From contig JAIMAG010000003.1 in assembly GCA_023512135.1 (NCBI GenBank), positions 1 to 64,000 of the forward strand: a DNA stretch of 64,000 bases, given 5' to 3'. The notes under the pieces are model-generated. The model had not been told where the DNA came from and ran no database searches. It worked only from the letters and a program-made list of their open reading frames with translations. The DNA comes from Terriglobia bacterium (GTDB lineage Bacteria > Acidobacteriota > Terriglobia > Acidiferrales > UBA7541). The translations under genes and the position numbers were made by a program. Below are positions 49,888 to 58,679 of this stretch, piece after piece (within the stretch, counting starts at the first letter, position 1; each line of letters begins with the position of its first letter).

Positions 49888-50297
49888 TGGGCGTCTCCAT
49901 AACAATCCACGAACAGATCCGGGGATTCGTACAAGCGGATGCGATGCAGGCGACCCTGCCGGATTTTGGGCGCGAGCAGATGCCAGATGGTCATCGCCAG
50001 ATTTTCTGTCGTGGGCTGGCGTCCGGCCAGCTCCGGCACTTCAAAATTCAGGTGGCGATGGTCGAAGCGCTGGGTGATTTCGCGGTCGAGCAACTGCTTC
50101 AGCTCGGCCAGGTCGAGCACCATGCCCGTCTGCGGATCGGGCATGCCGGCCACAGTAACCTCAAGCGTGTAGTTGTGGCCGTGACCGTGGCGGTTCGCGC
50201 ACTTGCCGAAGACCCGCTGGTTCTGCTCCTCGGACCATCCCGGATTGTAGTAGAAATGCGCTGCCGAAAATTCCAACTTCCTCGTCAGATAAATCAT
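49884..50297 (-). CDS. 6-pyruvoyl-tetrahydropterin synthase/QueD-family protein, copy 2
   Basis: 137 residues from ATG 50297-50295, which overlaps the glycosyltransferase stop (ATGA). It resembles copy 1: LEFSAAHFYY (H14) and FGKCANRHGHGHNY with C33, H39 and H41, again C-x5-HGH. DLAELKQLLDREITQRFDHRHLN and PTTENLAMTIWHLL follow. It differs from copy 1 in the helical region and the C-terminal strand, so the two are old paralogues rather than a recent duplication. They could form a heterohexamer or serve different pterin branches; this is inference. Confidence 0.85.
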   Translation of the reverse strand: MIYLTRKLEFSAAHFYYNPGWSEEQNQRVFGKCANRHGHGHNYTLEVTVAGMPDPQTGMVLDLAELKQLLDREITQRFDHRHLNFEVPELAGRQPTTENLAMTIWHLLAPKIRQGRLHRIRLYESPDLFVDCYGDAQ

Positions 50298-51301
50298 GGC
50301 CATTCGACTGGATATTCCCTTCCCTTCCAGATCACGCGGCCCCGTGCGTACCGTCGAGCCGAGTTCAGCAGCACGGCCGAGTACAGCAGAACTGCAAGCA
50401 AATAGTATACGACGTAGCGCACCGGATAACGATTCCGGCGTAGCATCGCCGCATAGGCTGCATGGCGTCCGGCCAGCAGCACCAAGCCGAGCACGGAAAA
50501 CAGCGGATGCACGCCCCCCAGGCCGAGCAGGGCGAGCGGCAACCACGGCACCACGACCGCCAGCTCGGCCGCCACCGAGCGCTGCCCCAACAGCGGCAGC
50601 AAGTTTTTCGTCCAGCCCTGCCACATCGCGGGAAAGCTGGAATACATCCGCGTGCGCACCACGCCCGTGCCGGGAGCGAACCACAGCCGGTGTCCGGCGC
50701 GCTTGACGCGCTCGGCCAGCGCAACATCTTCCAGCACTTCGCCGGAAACAGCCGCATGGCCGCCGATCTGCTCATAGACGTCGCGACGAATCAGCAAGAA
50801 CTGGCCATTCGCGGCAGCGGCGGGAGAGTTCGGATCGTTCACCTCGGCGAACGAATAGAGCTGTGCGAGCCGGCAGTAGAGGAACGGAATCAGGGCGCGC
50901 TCCCACCAGGTGGGCGTGTGCTGCTCCGGGGAGTAGGAAACCAGAGCCGCTCCGCAGCGCTGCGCCTGCTCGAGCGCACGAGCCGCGGCGCCGGGCAGAT
51001 GCTCCGTATCGGCATCGGTGAACAGCAGCCAGTCGCAGCGCGCTGCCGCAGCGCCCAGACTGGCAGCGTAATTTTTACCGACCCAGCCCTCGGGCAGCCC
51101 GGCGCTTTCGAGCACCCGCAGCCGGGGAATCTCGACAGCCATGCGCGCCAAGACTTCGCTGCTGCCGTCGGTGGACTGGTCGTTCACAACCAGAATCTCC
51201 GCGATCTCCGGCTGCCGGGACAGGGAACGCACCACGCGTTCCAGATTGTCTGCCTCGTTGCGCGCAGGCACAACGGCCGAGATGGGCGCCGCGGGATGCA
51301 T
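50294..51301 (-). CDS. Family 2 glycosyltransferase, membrane-associated
   Basis: 335 residues. GT2 fold: ISAVVPARNEADNLERVVRSL, ILVVNDQSTDGSSEVLARMA, LLFTDADTEHLPGAAARALE with the D-x-D metal motif, and LEDVALAERVKRAGH with the ED acid dyad. The C-terminal ~100 residues contain about three hydrophobic helices (AVVVPWLPLALLGLGG, VLGLVLLAGRHAAYA, YYLLAVLLYSAVLL) that anchor it. This architecture is like carotenoid or lipid-glycosylating GT2 enzymes, but the acceptor is unknown. It is the first gene of the four-gene operon with the two PTPS-family genes and folE; this could mean a glycosylated pterin product, as in cyanobacterial pterin glycosides, which is only inference. Confidence 0.8.
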   Translation of the reverse strand: MHPAAPISAVVPARNEADNLERVVRSLSRQPEIAEILVVNDQSTDGSSEVLARMAVEIPRLRVLESAGLPEGWVGKNYAASLGAAAARCDWLLFTDADTEHLPGAAARALEQAQRCGAALVSYSPEQHTPTWWERALIPFLYCRLAQLYSFAEVNDPNSPAAAANGQFLLIRRDVYEQIGGHAAVSGEVLEDVALAERVKRAGHRLWFAPGTGVVRTRMYSSFPAMWQGWTKNLLPLLGQRSVAAELAVVVPWLPLALLGLGGVHPLFSVLGLVLLAGRHAAYAAMLRRNRYPVRYVVYYLLAVLLYSAVLLNSARRYARGRVIWKGREYPVEWP

Positions 51302-51371
51302 GGTGCCGGGGTGTGGAGTCCTCGGGTGCGGGCGAGGCGAAGGAAAATTCGCCTCCGGCCCCTCGCCACAG

Positions 51372-51380
51372 TATAGTATA
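51372..51380. promoter_or_regulatory. Symmetric -10 region between the glycosyltransferase and TlpA-like genes
   Basis: The sequence TATAGTATA contains TATAGT on the plus strand (51372-51377) and TATACT on the minus strand (51380-51375). It lies between two divergent genes and could serve both. The -35 boxes are weak, so this is a low-confidence call. Confidence 0.4.
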
Positions 51381-51397
51381 GGCGGAAGGAGGTCACC

Positions 51398-51919
51398 GTG
51401 CTGCGGAAGCTTGCGAGCGGCATCGCGGTCGCCGGCGCGCTGGGACTGCTCCTGCTGTTCGCCAGCCCGAGTTACCGCCAGGGCGAACCCAGCATCGTGG
51501 GCCGGCGCGCACCGGATTTTTCTTTCACACACGCCGGGAAGACGCAACGGCTCTCCGAGCTGCGCGGGAAAGTCGTGGTGCTGAATTTCTGGGCGACCTG
51601 GTGTCCGCCCTGCGTGGAAGAGATGCCTTCGCTCGAAGCGCTGCACCGGGAGCTGGCGGACGAAGGCGGCATGGTGCTCGGCGTCAGCGTAGATGAAAAC
51701 GCGCAGGCCTATGAAGAATTCCTGCAGCGATTCCAGATCACCTTCCCCAACCACCGCGATCCGAATCGCGAGCTCGCTGCGAAGTACGGCACGGTGATGT
51801 TCCCGGAAACCTACATCCTGGACCGAGAGGGGCGCATCGCGAAGAAAATCATCGGAGCACAGGACTGGATGAGCGCCGAACAGCTCGGCTACCTCCGCAG
51901 CCTGCTGGAACGCCGGTGA
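51398..51919 (+). CDS. TlpA-like thiol-disulfide oxidoreductase (membrane-anchored thioredoxin fold)
   Basis: 173 residues from GTG 51398, preceded by AGGAGGTCACC. The N-terminal hydrophobic anchor (AVAGALGLLLLFAS) is followed by the thioredoxin fold: RAPDFSF, VVVLNFWATWCPPCVEEMPS with the CPPC active site C69-C72, and the cis-proline segment TVMFPETYILDREG. It would reduce or oxidise disulfides in exported proteins or in cytochrome c maturation. It starts a short plus-strand unit; the convergent MacB-like permease gene ends immediately after its stop codon. Confidence 0.92.
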   Translation: MLRKLASGIAVAGALGLLLLFASPSYRQGEPSIVGRRAPDFSFTHAGKTQRLSELRGKVVVLNFWATWCPPCVEEMPSLEALHRELADEGGMVLGVSVDENAQAYEEFLQRFQITFPNHRDPNRELAAKYGTVMFPETYILDREGRIAKKIIGAQDWMSAEQLGYLRSLLERR

Positions 51920-53206
51920 CTACTCGTAGCGGAGCGCAACCACCGGGTCGAGCCGCGCAGCGCGCACAGCGGGCACCCAGCCACTGGCCACGCCGACCAC
52001 CATCAGCACCGCGCTGGAAATCAGCAAGTTCATCCAGGAAATCCGCAGAGTGATGTCGCCGCGGCCGGAGTCATCCTCAAACAGCGGCCCAAGCAAGGGA
52101 AGCGTACCGATTCCGAACGCGACGGCCTGCGCGAGCAAAATACCGGCCAGTCCGCCGGCCAGCGTCAGCAGCAGGGCTTCGGCCAGAAACTGAAGCTGAA
52201 TGTGCCAGCGTCGGGCCCCCAGGGCACGGCGCAGGCCAATTTCGCGCGTACGCTCGTCCACCGAAACGAGCATGATGTTCATCACGCCCACACCGCCAAT
52301 GCCCAGCGTGAGCACACCGATGAAGAGCAGCAGCACCTGCAGACCAATCGTGATGCCGTCGATGATCGGTCGGAACTGTTCCCGGCCGAACATCAGGATC
52401 GCGCGTTCGTCGGTGGGAGAAAAACGCTGCCGCCGGCCTATGATTTCTCGCACCTGACGCATCGCCGCAGCTTCGTACTGTGGCGCGATGCTGCCGAAAA
52501 CCAGAACACTGGCGTAGCGGTTATCCCACAAATCGCCCGCACTGCTGTAGGGAATCCACGCGGATTCGTCGTCGCTGCCGAAATAGTTGGAGAGCTGAAT
52601 TTTCCGATCCATGACGCCGATTACGGTGAACGCCACCCCGCTGACGCGGACGACTTCGCCGACGGCGGGGCGGCCGCTGAACAGTTTCTCCCTCAACCGC
52701 CCGCCGAGAAAAATGACGCGGCGACGCTGATGCAGGTCGTCGTAGCTGAGCCAGCGGCCCTCGGAGGGGACTTCGTTGCGCAGCTCGCCGTATTCGGGGT
52801 AGACGCCGCGCACCGCCGCGTTCTGCAACCGATCGCCGTAGGCGACGGGCACCCAGCGAACCGTTTCCAGACTCGCGGCGCGCACCAGGGTAGCTTCGCT
52901 GCGGACGGCCTCCAGATCAGCCCGTTCGAAACGGATGCGTCGCCCGGCGCGTTCGCCGCCTGCCTGTTCGCTGGTCTGGCCCGGCCAGCAAACGACCGTG
53001 CTTTTGCCAAAGGCTTCGAACCCGCGCACGAGCACGTCTCGGAAACCGCCGCCGTAGGCGAGCAGAACGGTGACCGCCACGATGCCCCAGACGATGCCGA
53101 GCATCGTCAGCGAGCTGCGGAGCGGATTCCGCCGCAAAGCATCCCAGGACTCGCGCAGCATCTCGCGCCACAGGGCGGATCCGAACATCTTACCCACCCG
53201 GTTCAT
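51920..53206 (-). CDS. MacB-type FtsX-like ABC transporter permease, copy 2
   Basis: 428 residues. One N-terminal transmembrane helix (SSLTMLGIVWGIVAVTVLLA), a periplasmic domain of about 215 residues, and three C-terminal helices with the FtsX signature GGVGVMNIMLVSVDERTREIGLRRALGARR. The N-terminal region ESWDALRRNPLRSSLTMLGI matches the MacB periplasmic core family. No ATP-binding domain is present in this protein. It overlaps the first permease's 3' end by 17 bases and is last in the adaptor-permease-permease operon. Proteins of this type export lipids, lipoproteins, peptides or antibiotics with a MacA adaptor; the substrate is unknown. Confidence 0.88.
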   Translation of the reverse strand: MNRVGKMFGSALWREMLRESWDALRRNPLRSSLTMLGIVWGIVAVTVLLAYGGGFRDVLVRGFEAFGKSTVVCWPGQTSEQAGGERAGRRIRFERADLEAVRSEATLVRAASLETVRWVPVAYGDRLQNAAVRGVYPEYGELRNEVPSEGRWLSYDDLHQRRRVIFLGGRLREKLFSGRPAVGEVVRVSGVAFTVIGVMDRKIQLSNYFGSDDESAWIPYSSAGDLWDNRYASVLVFGSIAPQYEAAAMRQVREIIGRRQRFSPTDERAILMFGREQFRPIIDGITIGLQVLLLFIGVLTLGIGGVGVMNIMLVSVDERTREIGLRRALGARRWHIQLQFLAEALLLTLAGGLAGILLAQAVAFGIGTLPLLGPLFEDDSGRGDITLRISWMNLLISSAVLMVVGVASGWVPAVRAARLDPVVALRYE

Positions 53207-54464
53207 AACGCAGCGCTTCGATCGGATCTACGGAAGCAGCGCGCCGCGCGGGGTAAAGTGCCGAACACACCGCCACACTGCCCAGCAGAACGAAGGCCAG
53301 CAAACCAGACTCGATCGTGGGCAACAAGCCGGCAAAGTAGGATTGCGGAGAAGGGCTCCGGAACAAGGTCGCATTGACCAGCAAACACAGTCCATAAGCG
53401 ACGCTCAGCCCGAGCAGGCCGCTGGTGAAAACCACCATCGTGGTTTCGGCAAAAAACTGCCGCAGAATGGCCCGGCGGGTTGCCCCGACAGCTTTGCGCA
53501 CACCAATCTCGCGCGTGCGCTCGCGCACCGCCACCAGCATGATGTTCATCACGCCGATGCCCCCCAGAAACAGCGTGGTGATGCCCACGGCGCCGAGAAA
53601 GTATTTCATCCCATCGGTCATCTTCTGAAATTGTTTGGCATTCTCGACGGTGTCCCAGATGCTGGCGGCTTCTTCGTCGCGCGGATCGAACTGGTGGAGC
53701 CGGGCGAGCGCGCGCCGCACCTGCCCTTTGCATTCTTCGTGCTGGGCGAGCGATTGCGGCTGCACGAGCAGGCGATCCACAGAATCCGGCGGCCACGGCG
53801 GGCGGTTTGGAAAATCCCGCAGCATGGCGGTGAAGGGGATGAAAATCTTCTGCACATCGAAGCCGTCGTAGGAGGAGTCCTGGTCTTTCGCACGCATCAC
53901 GCCAATCACGGTGTAGGGAAAATCGCCGATATACACGGTTTGCCCCAGAGCCGGATGGCGGGCGAAGAGCTGGTTGCGGACGTCGCTGCCGAGAAACGCG
54001 ACGCGGCGCGCGGCCGCCACGTCGGCGTCGGTGTAAAAGCGACCTTCAGCCACCGCCAGGCTGCGGAGTTCTGCAAAAGGCGGCAGCGAACCGGTGACCA
54101 GCAACGCGGCGGCATTGTGCGCGCTGCGCACCGGCAGGTTTTCCTGGCCGAGCTCCGGCAGGACCAGGCGGCAGGCAGGAGCCTGTTCGGCCACGCGCCA
54201 ATGATCATCAGCATGCCAGATGACCCGACGGCCAGCGCGCGTCCCGCCCACCTGCATGCTGGTCCGGCCAGCGAAGACGATCAAGATGTCCTTGCCCAGG
54301 GTCTCGGCCGCGCGCTGCTGGCCGACGCGCAGCCCTTCGCCGGCGGCGACCATCAGCGTGATCGAAATGATGCCCCAGGCGATGCCGAACATGGTCAGCA
54401 TCGTGCGCAGCTTGTGCGCCCAGAGCGTGCGGAAGGTATCGGTAAACAGATCGCGCAGCGACAT
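53190..54464 (-). CDS. MacB-type FtsX-like ABC transporter permease, copy 1
   Basis: 424 residues with the same layout: N-terminal helix (LRTMLTMFGIAWGIISITLM), a large periplasmic domain and three C-terminal helices with GGIGVMNIMLVAVRERTREIGVRKAVGATRR. The two permeases share the same module order but differ clearly in the periplasmic part (this copy has ERLYTD-like AEGRFYTDADVAAARRVAFLG where the other has WLSYDDLHQRRRVIFLGG). They could form a heterodimer. No fused or neighbouring MacB-type ATPase is present. Start ATG 54464 with AAAGGAACAC upstream. Confidence 0.88.
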   Translation of the reverse strand: MSLRDLFTDTFRTLWAHKLRTMLTMFGIAWGIISITLMVAAGEGLRVGQQRAAETLGKDILIVFAGRTSMQVGGTRAGRRVIWHADDHWRVAEQAPACRLVLPELGQENLPVRSAHNAAALLVTGSLPPFAELRSLAVAEGRFYTDADVAAARRVAFLGSDVRNQLFARHPALGQTVYIGDFPYTVIGVMRAKDQDSSYDGFDVQKIFIPFTAMLRDFPNRPPWPPDSVDRLLVQPQSLAQHEECKGQVRRALARLHQFDPRDEEAASIWDTVENAKQFQKMTDGMKYFLGAVGITTLFLGGIGVMNIMLVAVRERTREIGVRKAVGATRRAILRQFFAETTMVVFTSGLLGLSVAYGLCLLVNATLFRSPSPQSYFAGLLPTIESGLLAFVLLGSVAVCSALYPARRAASVDPIEALRYEPGG

Positions 54465-54494
54465 GTGTTCCTTTCCGGCGCTGCCGGCACGGGG

Positions 54495-55700
54495 CTACTG
54501 CAGGATGACTCGCTGCCCCTCCGCGAGACCTTCGAGCAGCTCGGTCTTCACGCCGTTTGAAATCCCCAGTTTCACCGCTACACGGCGGCGTCCCTGCTCG
54601 GCCTTCGGGTCGGGAACTTCGAGAAACGTGTTGCGCTCGCGGTCGTAGAGGACTGCGGATTCCGGCACGAGCAGCACACCTTTCCGCTCTTCGAGAATGA
54701 TTTCCGCGTTGGCGGTCATATTGGCTTTCAACTCGCCGCCCGGGTTGTGGATCGAAACGCGCACCTCGAACGTGGTGACGTTGTCCTTCTCCACGCCCAG
54801 CGGAGAAATCTTGGTCACCTGTCCGGTAAACGTTCTGTCCTTGAACGATTCCACGACGATGCGCGCGGGCTGGCCCAGATAGACCTTGCCGATGTCGCTC
54901 TCGTCCACCTTGCCGAGCACATACACATCGCGGACGTCGCCGAGGGTCATGACCAGCGTGGCCTGCGAACCGAGCACCAGGATCGAGCTGACAGCATCGC
55001 CGACTTCCACGTCGCGCGAAAGTACCAGTCCGTCCATCGGGCTGGTGATAGTGGCATTCCGCAGGTCTTCTTCGGCGCGTTCGAGCGCAGCCTGGGCCTG
55101 CGCCACCTGTGCCCGTGCGCGAGCCACTTCGGCGCGGCTCACACCCAGGTTGCGCAGGGCGGCCTGTTGGCGGTTCAAGGCAAGCTGATAGTTCTTTTCC
55201 GCATCCTCGAGCGTGCTTTTGGCAATCAGGCCATCTTCGTAAAGATCGCGGGCGCGCTCCCAACTTGCTTTCAGGAATGGCAGGTCGGGGCCTTCGGCTT
55301 CCACCTGATTGCGTTCCAGCGTGGCGAGCGCCGCCTGTTCGGCGGCCTGCGCAGCCTGCAGTTGCGCACGGGCTTCGCGGACACGTGCGGCCAGCTCCTC
55401 CCGGTCCAGCTCGACGAGCACCTGTCCCTGCCGGACGCGGTCACCGTAGTCCACGTAGATGCGCTTGACGATGCCACTGGCCTTGGACTTCACTTCGACC
55501 TTGGCGAGCGGCTGCACCTTGCCGGTGGCCACCACGGAGCGGGCAATGTCACCCCGTTCGACAACGGCCAGCCGGGAAGGGTCTATGGTGGCGTTGGAGC
55601 TGAAAACGTGCGCGGTGCTAAACACCACCGCGAGCAGCAAAAGCACCGCGGCGGTTACCCAGAACCATCGGCGGCGCTGGCGAGCATGGTTTCGCGTCAT
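54495..55700 (-). CDS. MacA-like periplasmic adaptor (HlyD/RND membrane-fusion protein)
   Basis: 401 residues from ATG 55700 with GGAGGGGAA upstream. One N-terminal hydrophobic segment (WFWVTAAVLLLLAVVFSTAH) is followed by the lipoyl domain (VERGDIARSVVATGKVQPLA), a long coiled-coil hairpin (about residues 95-205, full of Ala/Gln/Glu/Leu), then the beta-barrel and membrane-proximal domains ISPLGVEKDNVTTFEVRVSI, NPGGELKANMTANAEI. It would connect the two FtsX-type permeases to an outer-membrane channel. First gene of a three-gene operon; a terminator lies just upstream on the other side of its promoter region. Confidence 0.92.
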   Translation of the reverse strand: MTRNHARQRRRWFWVTAAVLLLLAVVFSTAHVFSSNATIDPSRLAVVERGDIARSVVATGKVQPLAKVEVKSKASGIVKRIYVDYGDRVRQGQVLVELDREELAARVREARAQLQAAQAAEQAALATLERNQVEAEGPDLPFLKASWERARDLYEDGLIAKSTLEDAEKNYQLALNRQQAALRNLGVSRAEVARARAQVAQAQAALERAEEDLRNATITSPMDGLVLSRDVEVGDAVSSILVLGSQATLVMTLGDVRDVYVLGKVDESDIGKVYLGQPARIVVESFKDRTFTGQVTKISPLGVEKDNVTTFEVRVSIHNPGGELKANMTANAEIILEERKGVLLVPESAVLYDRERNTFLEVPDPKAEQGRRRVAVKLGISNGVKTELLEGLAEGQRVILQ

Positions 55701-55842
55701 TTCCCCTCCAACGGCTACGAGCCTTCACTCAGAAATACGCACAGGCACGCGAAATGTTCCGCCGGGCTTCCTACCGAGCGGCAAACCCTACGGCGACACC
55801 TGTTTGGACGGAGGGGAGGGAAAAAAGTGGGCAGGCGGCTCC

Positions 55843-55884
55843 AGAAAACCAGAAGCGCCCCGACTGGATTCGTCGGGGCGCTTC
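55843..55884 (-). terminator. Rho-independent terminator of the TonB-like/M48 operon
   Basis: A perfect 13-base stem, GAAGCGCCCCGAC at 55852-55864 and its complement at 55872-55884, with a seven-base loop; on the minus strand it is followed by TGGTTTTCTGG (55851-55842). It separates the M48 gene from the downstream MacA gene. Confidence 0.75.
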
Positions 55885-55908
55885 CGGGCGAACAGGGGTA
55901 ACGTCGCG

Positions 55909-57609
55909 CTAGTGCTGTGGCGGTTGCGGCGGCTGCGGCGATCGTGACGGCTGCTGGGACTGTGCGGCAACGGCATCGGCTGGCCGCGCCACGTAGCGGG
56001 TCAGGTAAGGCCGGAACGGCGTGACCTCGAGCGGCATCTTTTCTCGAGCGGAGATCAACGCCACCGGCCGCGCATTCAGCAACGCCACTTCGTTGTTCCA
56101 GGGATTGAGTTTGACGCGAGAGCCGAGCGGAAGCGCAGCAATCTGGTCGAGCTGGTTCGGTTCAAGCTGCGGGGCCGCGGCGAGCAGCTCGCTGTTGATC
56201 AGCACGCTGTTGCCCAGGTGCGGGCTGACCAGCCGTTGCTGCACCTGAGCCCGCTGCTGGAGCTGACGCAGGAAGAGGCCGGCACTGTGCAGCTTGTCCT
56301 TGTAGGGCGAGTTGCGCAGCAGTTCGACGGCCTTAGCGGCGACCTTGTCGTCGCTGGTGTGCGAGGCGAACGAGAACCGGCGGAAGACCTCTTCGCTGGG
56401 GAATAGCAGCCGATCCACAAAGCCCCAGCGATCGGCATCCACACGCGGCTCGATCAGGATGTGAGCCAGCTCGTGAGCCAGCACGGCAGCCAGGCTGGCT
56501 TCGTCCGGCAGGACATCGAGCAGGCCGCGGCTGATGACAATCGTGTGGCCGAAGCTGAATGATTCCAGTGTCGAAGTCAACAGCACGCGGCACTGCACTT
56601 CGGGCTGGATATCCAGGTTGTTGGTCACCTGGAGGTTGTTCACAACGGTTTCGAGGATTTTGTCCACGTCGCCCCGGGGCGCTACCAGGCCGACCTTTTC
56701 CAGGCGATGGACGACGTTCAGTTCGGCTTCGCGCTGCCAGAGCCGCTGTGCTTCGATCGGGGAAACATCCGGCGAGGTTTCGCTCTGATCCACCATGGGG
56801 GCTGCGATTTCGACGCGGATGGCACTGAACTCATCGGCCTGACGCTTCGTCTTCAAGCTGTAGCCCCAGAGGCGGGTTTGTGCCTTGAACCGAACGCGCA
56901 TCCAGAGTGTGTCTTTCAATTCCGATTCGGCGGTGTAGACATAGGCCGGTACCCACAGACCCGGCGCGGCGTTGACCCGCCAGCTGTCAAAATGGAAGCG
57001 GAAACCGGTCAGGGTGCGTTCCGGCGTGCGCACACCGTTGAAGCGGACAATCGTGTAATCCTGGTCTTCGACCCAGATGCGGCCTTTGAAGCGTCCATCG
57101 CCCTCGCGGACCGGGGTCACATCGAACACCAGGCAACGGATCTCACCCAGAAACTCGCGGCGAACGAATTCATAGTTGTACTGATCCCGACCGATGCCCC
57201 GCGTATCCACGAAAATCTTGCGCAGGAAGCCGCCGGGCTCGTAGTCTGCGGAGAACCATCCACCGATGGCCCGAAAGGGAGCAAGCAGAGCCCGGCTCCA
57301 ACCGCCCGGTTTGGCCTCGGTCATGGGCAGCAGGACAAGACCCTGGCGGAGGTCGGCCTTGCCCAGAAAGTAGTAGTCGCGATGAACGACCATGCCGCGT
57401 TCGGCATCAGGCCGCAGATCCTGCAGGTAGGTTTCGACCAGAGGCTGGTACTCGCGCAGGGCTTTCACCAGCTCGGCCTCACGCACCACGATGCGATCGA
57501 TCACCTGTTCCAGTGCCGCGGAGCCGCTCTCGGCGGGCTGCTGGGCAGCCGCCGGCCACGGCACGACCACCAGCACCACCCAAAGAAGGAATCGCTTGCA
57601 ACGCTTCAT
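55909..57609 (-). CDS. Exported M48-family metalloprotease with N-terminal LolA-like domain
   Basis: 566 residues. A signal peptide ends near PWPAAAQQ (residue 22). Residues about 60-280 look like a beta-rich outer-membrane-lipoprotein-sorting fold (DYYFLGKADLRQGL, YNYEFVRREFLGEIRCLVFD, GRIWVEDQDYTIVRFNG). The protease domain starts near 300 and has the zinc motif HELAH (H379-H383) with a downstream R-V-D-A-D-R-W-G segment carrying the third ligand. A Pro/Gln-rich tail ends the protein (PSRSPQPPQPPQH). M48 enzymes such as BepA process or degrade outer-membrane proteins; the combination with the LolA-like part suggests outer-membrane assembly quality control. It is downstream of the TonB-like gene, 35 bases apart. 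Confidence 0.82.
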   Translation of the reverse strand: MKRCKRFLLWVVLVVVPWPAAAQQPAESGSAALEQVIDRIVVREAELVKALREYQPLVETYLQDLRPDAERGMVVHRDYYFLGKADLRQGLVLLPMTEAKPGGWSRALLAPFRAIGGWFSADYEPGGFLRKIFVDTRGIGRDQYNYEFVRREFLGEIRCLVFDVTPVREGDGRFKGRIWVEDQDYTIVRFNGVRTPERTLTGFRFHFDSWRVNAAPGLWVPAYVYTAESELKDTLWMRVRFKAQTRLWGYSLKTKRQADEFSAIRVEIAAPMVDQSETSPDVSPIEAQRLWQREAELNVVHRLEKVGLVAPRGDVDKILETVVNNLQVTNNLDIQPEVQCRVLLTSTLESFSFGHTIVISRGLLDVLPDEASLAAVLAHELAHILIEPRVDADRWGFVDRLLFPSEEVFRRFSFASHTSDDKVAAKAVELLRNSPYKDKLHSAGLFLRQLQQRAQVQQRLVSPHLGNSVLINSELLAAAPQLEPNQLDQIAALPLGSRVKLNPWNNEVALLNARPVALISAREKMPLEVTPFRPYLTRYVARPADAVAAQSQQPSRSPQPPQPPQH

Positions 57610-57644
57610 GGTTTCCCCCCACTCCTGAAATGAAATTCGCCTGC

Positions 57645-58679
57645 CTACTCGGCAAGCTGAAAAATGATGTGGACCACGCCCACGACATCCACCGGCTGGC
57701 CACCGCGCCGCGCCGGGCGGAACTTGATGTTTTGCGCCGCCGTCAGTGCGGATTCGTCCAGCCCATAGCCCAGTCCCCGGAGGACGCGCCGTACCACCAC
57801 TTCGCCGGAGGCGGTGAACAGCACCTCCACCAACACTTCACCCTCGACCTTCGCCGCCCGTGCGGCATCGGTGTATGCCGGGCGAGGCTTGACGAGAATT
57901 TCGACTGGCTCGAGTTTGCCTTCCGGCTCCGACCGACGCGGCTTGGGAGCACTGCTTGCCGCTACCGGAGGCTGATCGCCAAATGCCCCGGTCTGAACTG
58001 TGCCCTGCCCGGAACCGGAGCCACTACTCCCCACGGCCACCCCGCGACCGAATCCCGCGCTGGCCACCACACCGCGCTGGCCGCGGGCGCCACCGGTGCC
58101 GTTGCCCAACCCCGGGCCGGGCGGCAGGTCGAACGAGCCAAGCGTGGCAATGTTCGGAGTGCCACCGGTATAGGCCGAAGCCGGCACCCCATGCGGGTCG
58201 CCGAAGCCTCCGGTTTGTACTTCGGGCCGCGGCCTTCGCAACGTGGGTGTGGCGGAGCTGCCGGTCAGCAGACGCGGGTCCAGCGCCTTGATGGCGGCAG
58301 CCACCTGCGGCGCTTCCGCGTTCTCCACGGTGAGCGGCTTCGCCTTCGGGCGCGCAATGGGCGAGGCAAACTTCGGTGCCAGGATGCGCCGTTCGACTGG
58401 AGTTTCGACCACCGGTCGAGGTGTTTCGGCGCGGGCCGTCTCCACCGGCGCCACCGGCCGGGAGCGCGGCTTGGGTGGCGGAGGCAGTTCCGGAACCGGC
58501 AGCAAGAACGTCAGGCGATAGTTCCGCAGCGGTTCGATGGTATCCGGAAACAGCAAGGGCACCCCCAGCAACAGCAGCACAGCCAGACTCTGCAGAAGCA
58601 GACTGGCGGCGAAGGCTCTCCAGGGCGGCCTGCGGCTCTCGAGCAAGGAAGACGGCAGTTCGTAGTAGTTTGGTCTCAT
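57645..58679 (-). CDS. TonB-family energy transducer with unusual Gly-rich linker
   Basis: 344 residues. An N-terminal cytoplasmic stub, one hydrophobic anchor (AFAASLLLQSLAVLLLLGVPLLF) and a Pro-rich stretch (LPPPPKPRSRPVAPVE) are typical of TonB. The middle, about residues 140-250, is rich in Gly, Ser and Thr (GTPNIATLGSFDLPPGPGL, GNGTGGARGQRG, VGSSGSGSGQGTVQTG). The C-terminal TonB domain is VKPRPAYTDAARAAKVEGEV, with LVEVLFTASGEVVVRRVLRG and AAQNIKFRPARRGGQPVDVV. It should energise TonB-dependent receptors such as the Oar-like receptor in this window. No ExbB or ExbD gene is adjacent. Start ATG 58679 is chosen; a slightly longer start at 58691 is possible. M48 gene follows in the same operon. 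Confidence 0.83.
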   Translation of the reverse strand: MRPNYYELPSSLLESRRPPWRAFAASLLLQSLAVLLLLGVPLLFPDTIEPLRNYRLTFLLPVPELPPPPKPRSRPVAPVETARAETPRPVVETPVERRILAPKFASPIARPKAKPLTVENAEAPQVAAAIKALDPRLLTGSSATPTLRRPRPEVQTGGFGDPHGVPASAYTGGTPNIATLGSFDLPPGPGLGNGTGGARGQRGVVASAGFGRGVAVGSSGSGSGQGTVQTGAFGDQPPVAASSAPKPRRSEPEGKLEPVEILVKPRPAYTDAARAAKVEGEVLVEVLFTASGEVVVRRVLRGLGYGLDESALTAAQNIKFRPARRGGQPVDVVGVVHIIFQLAE

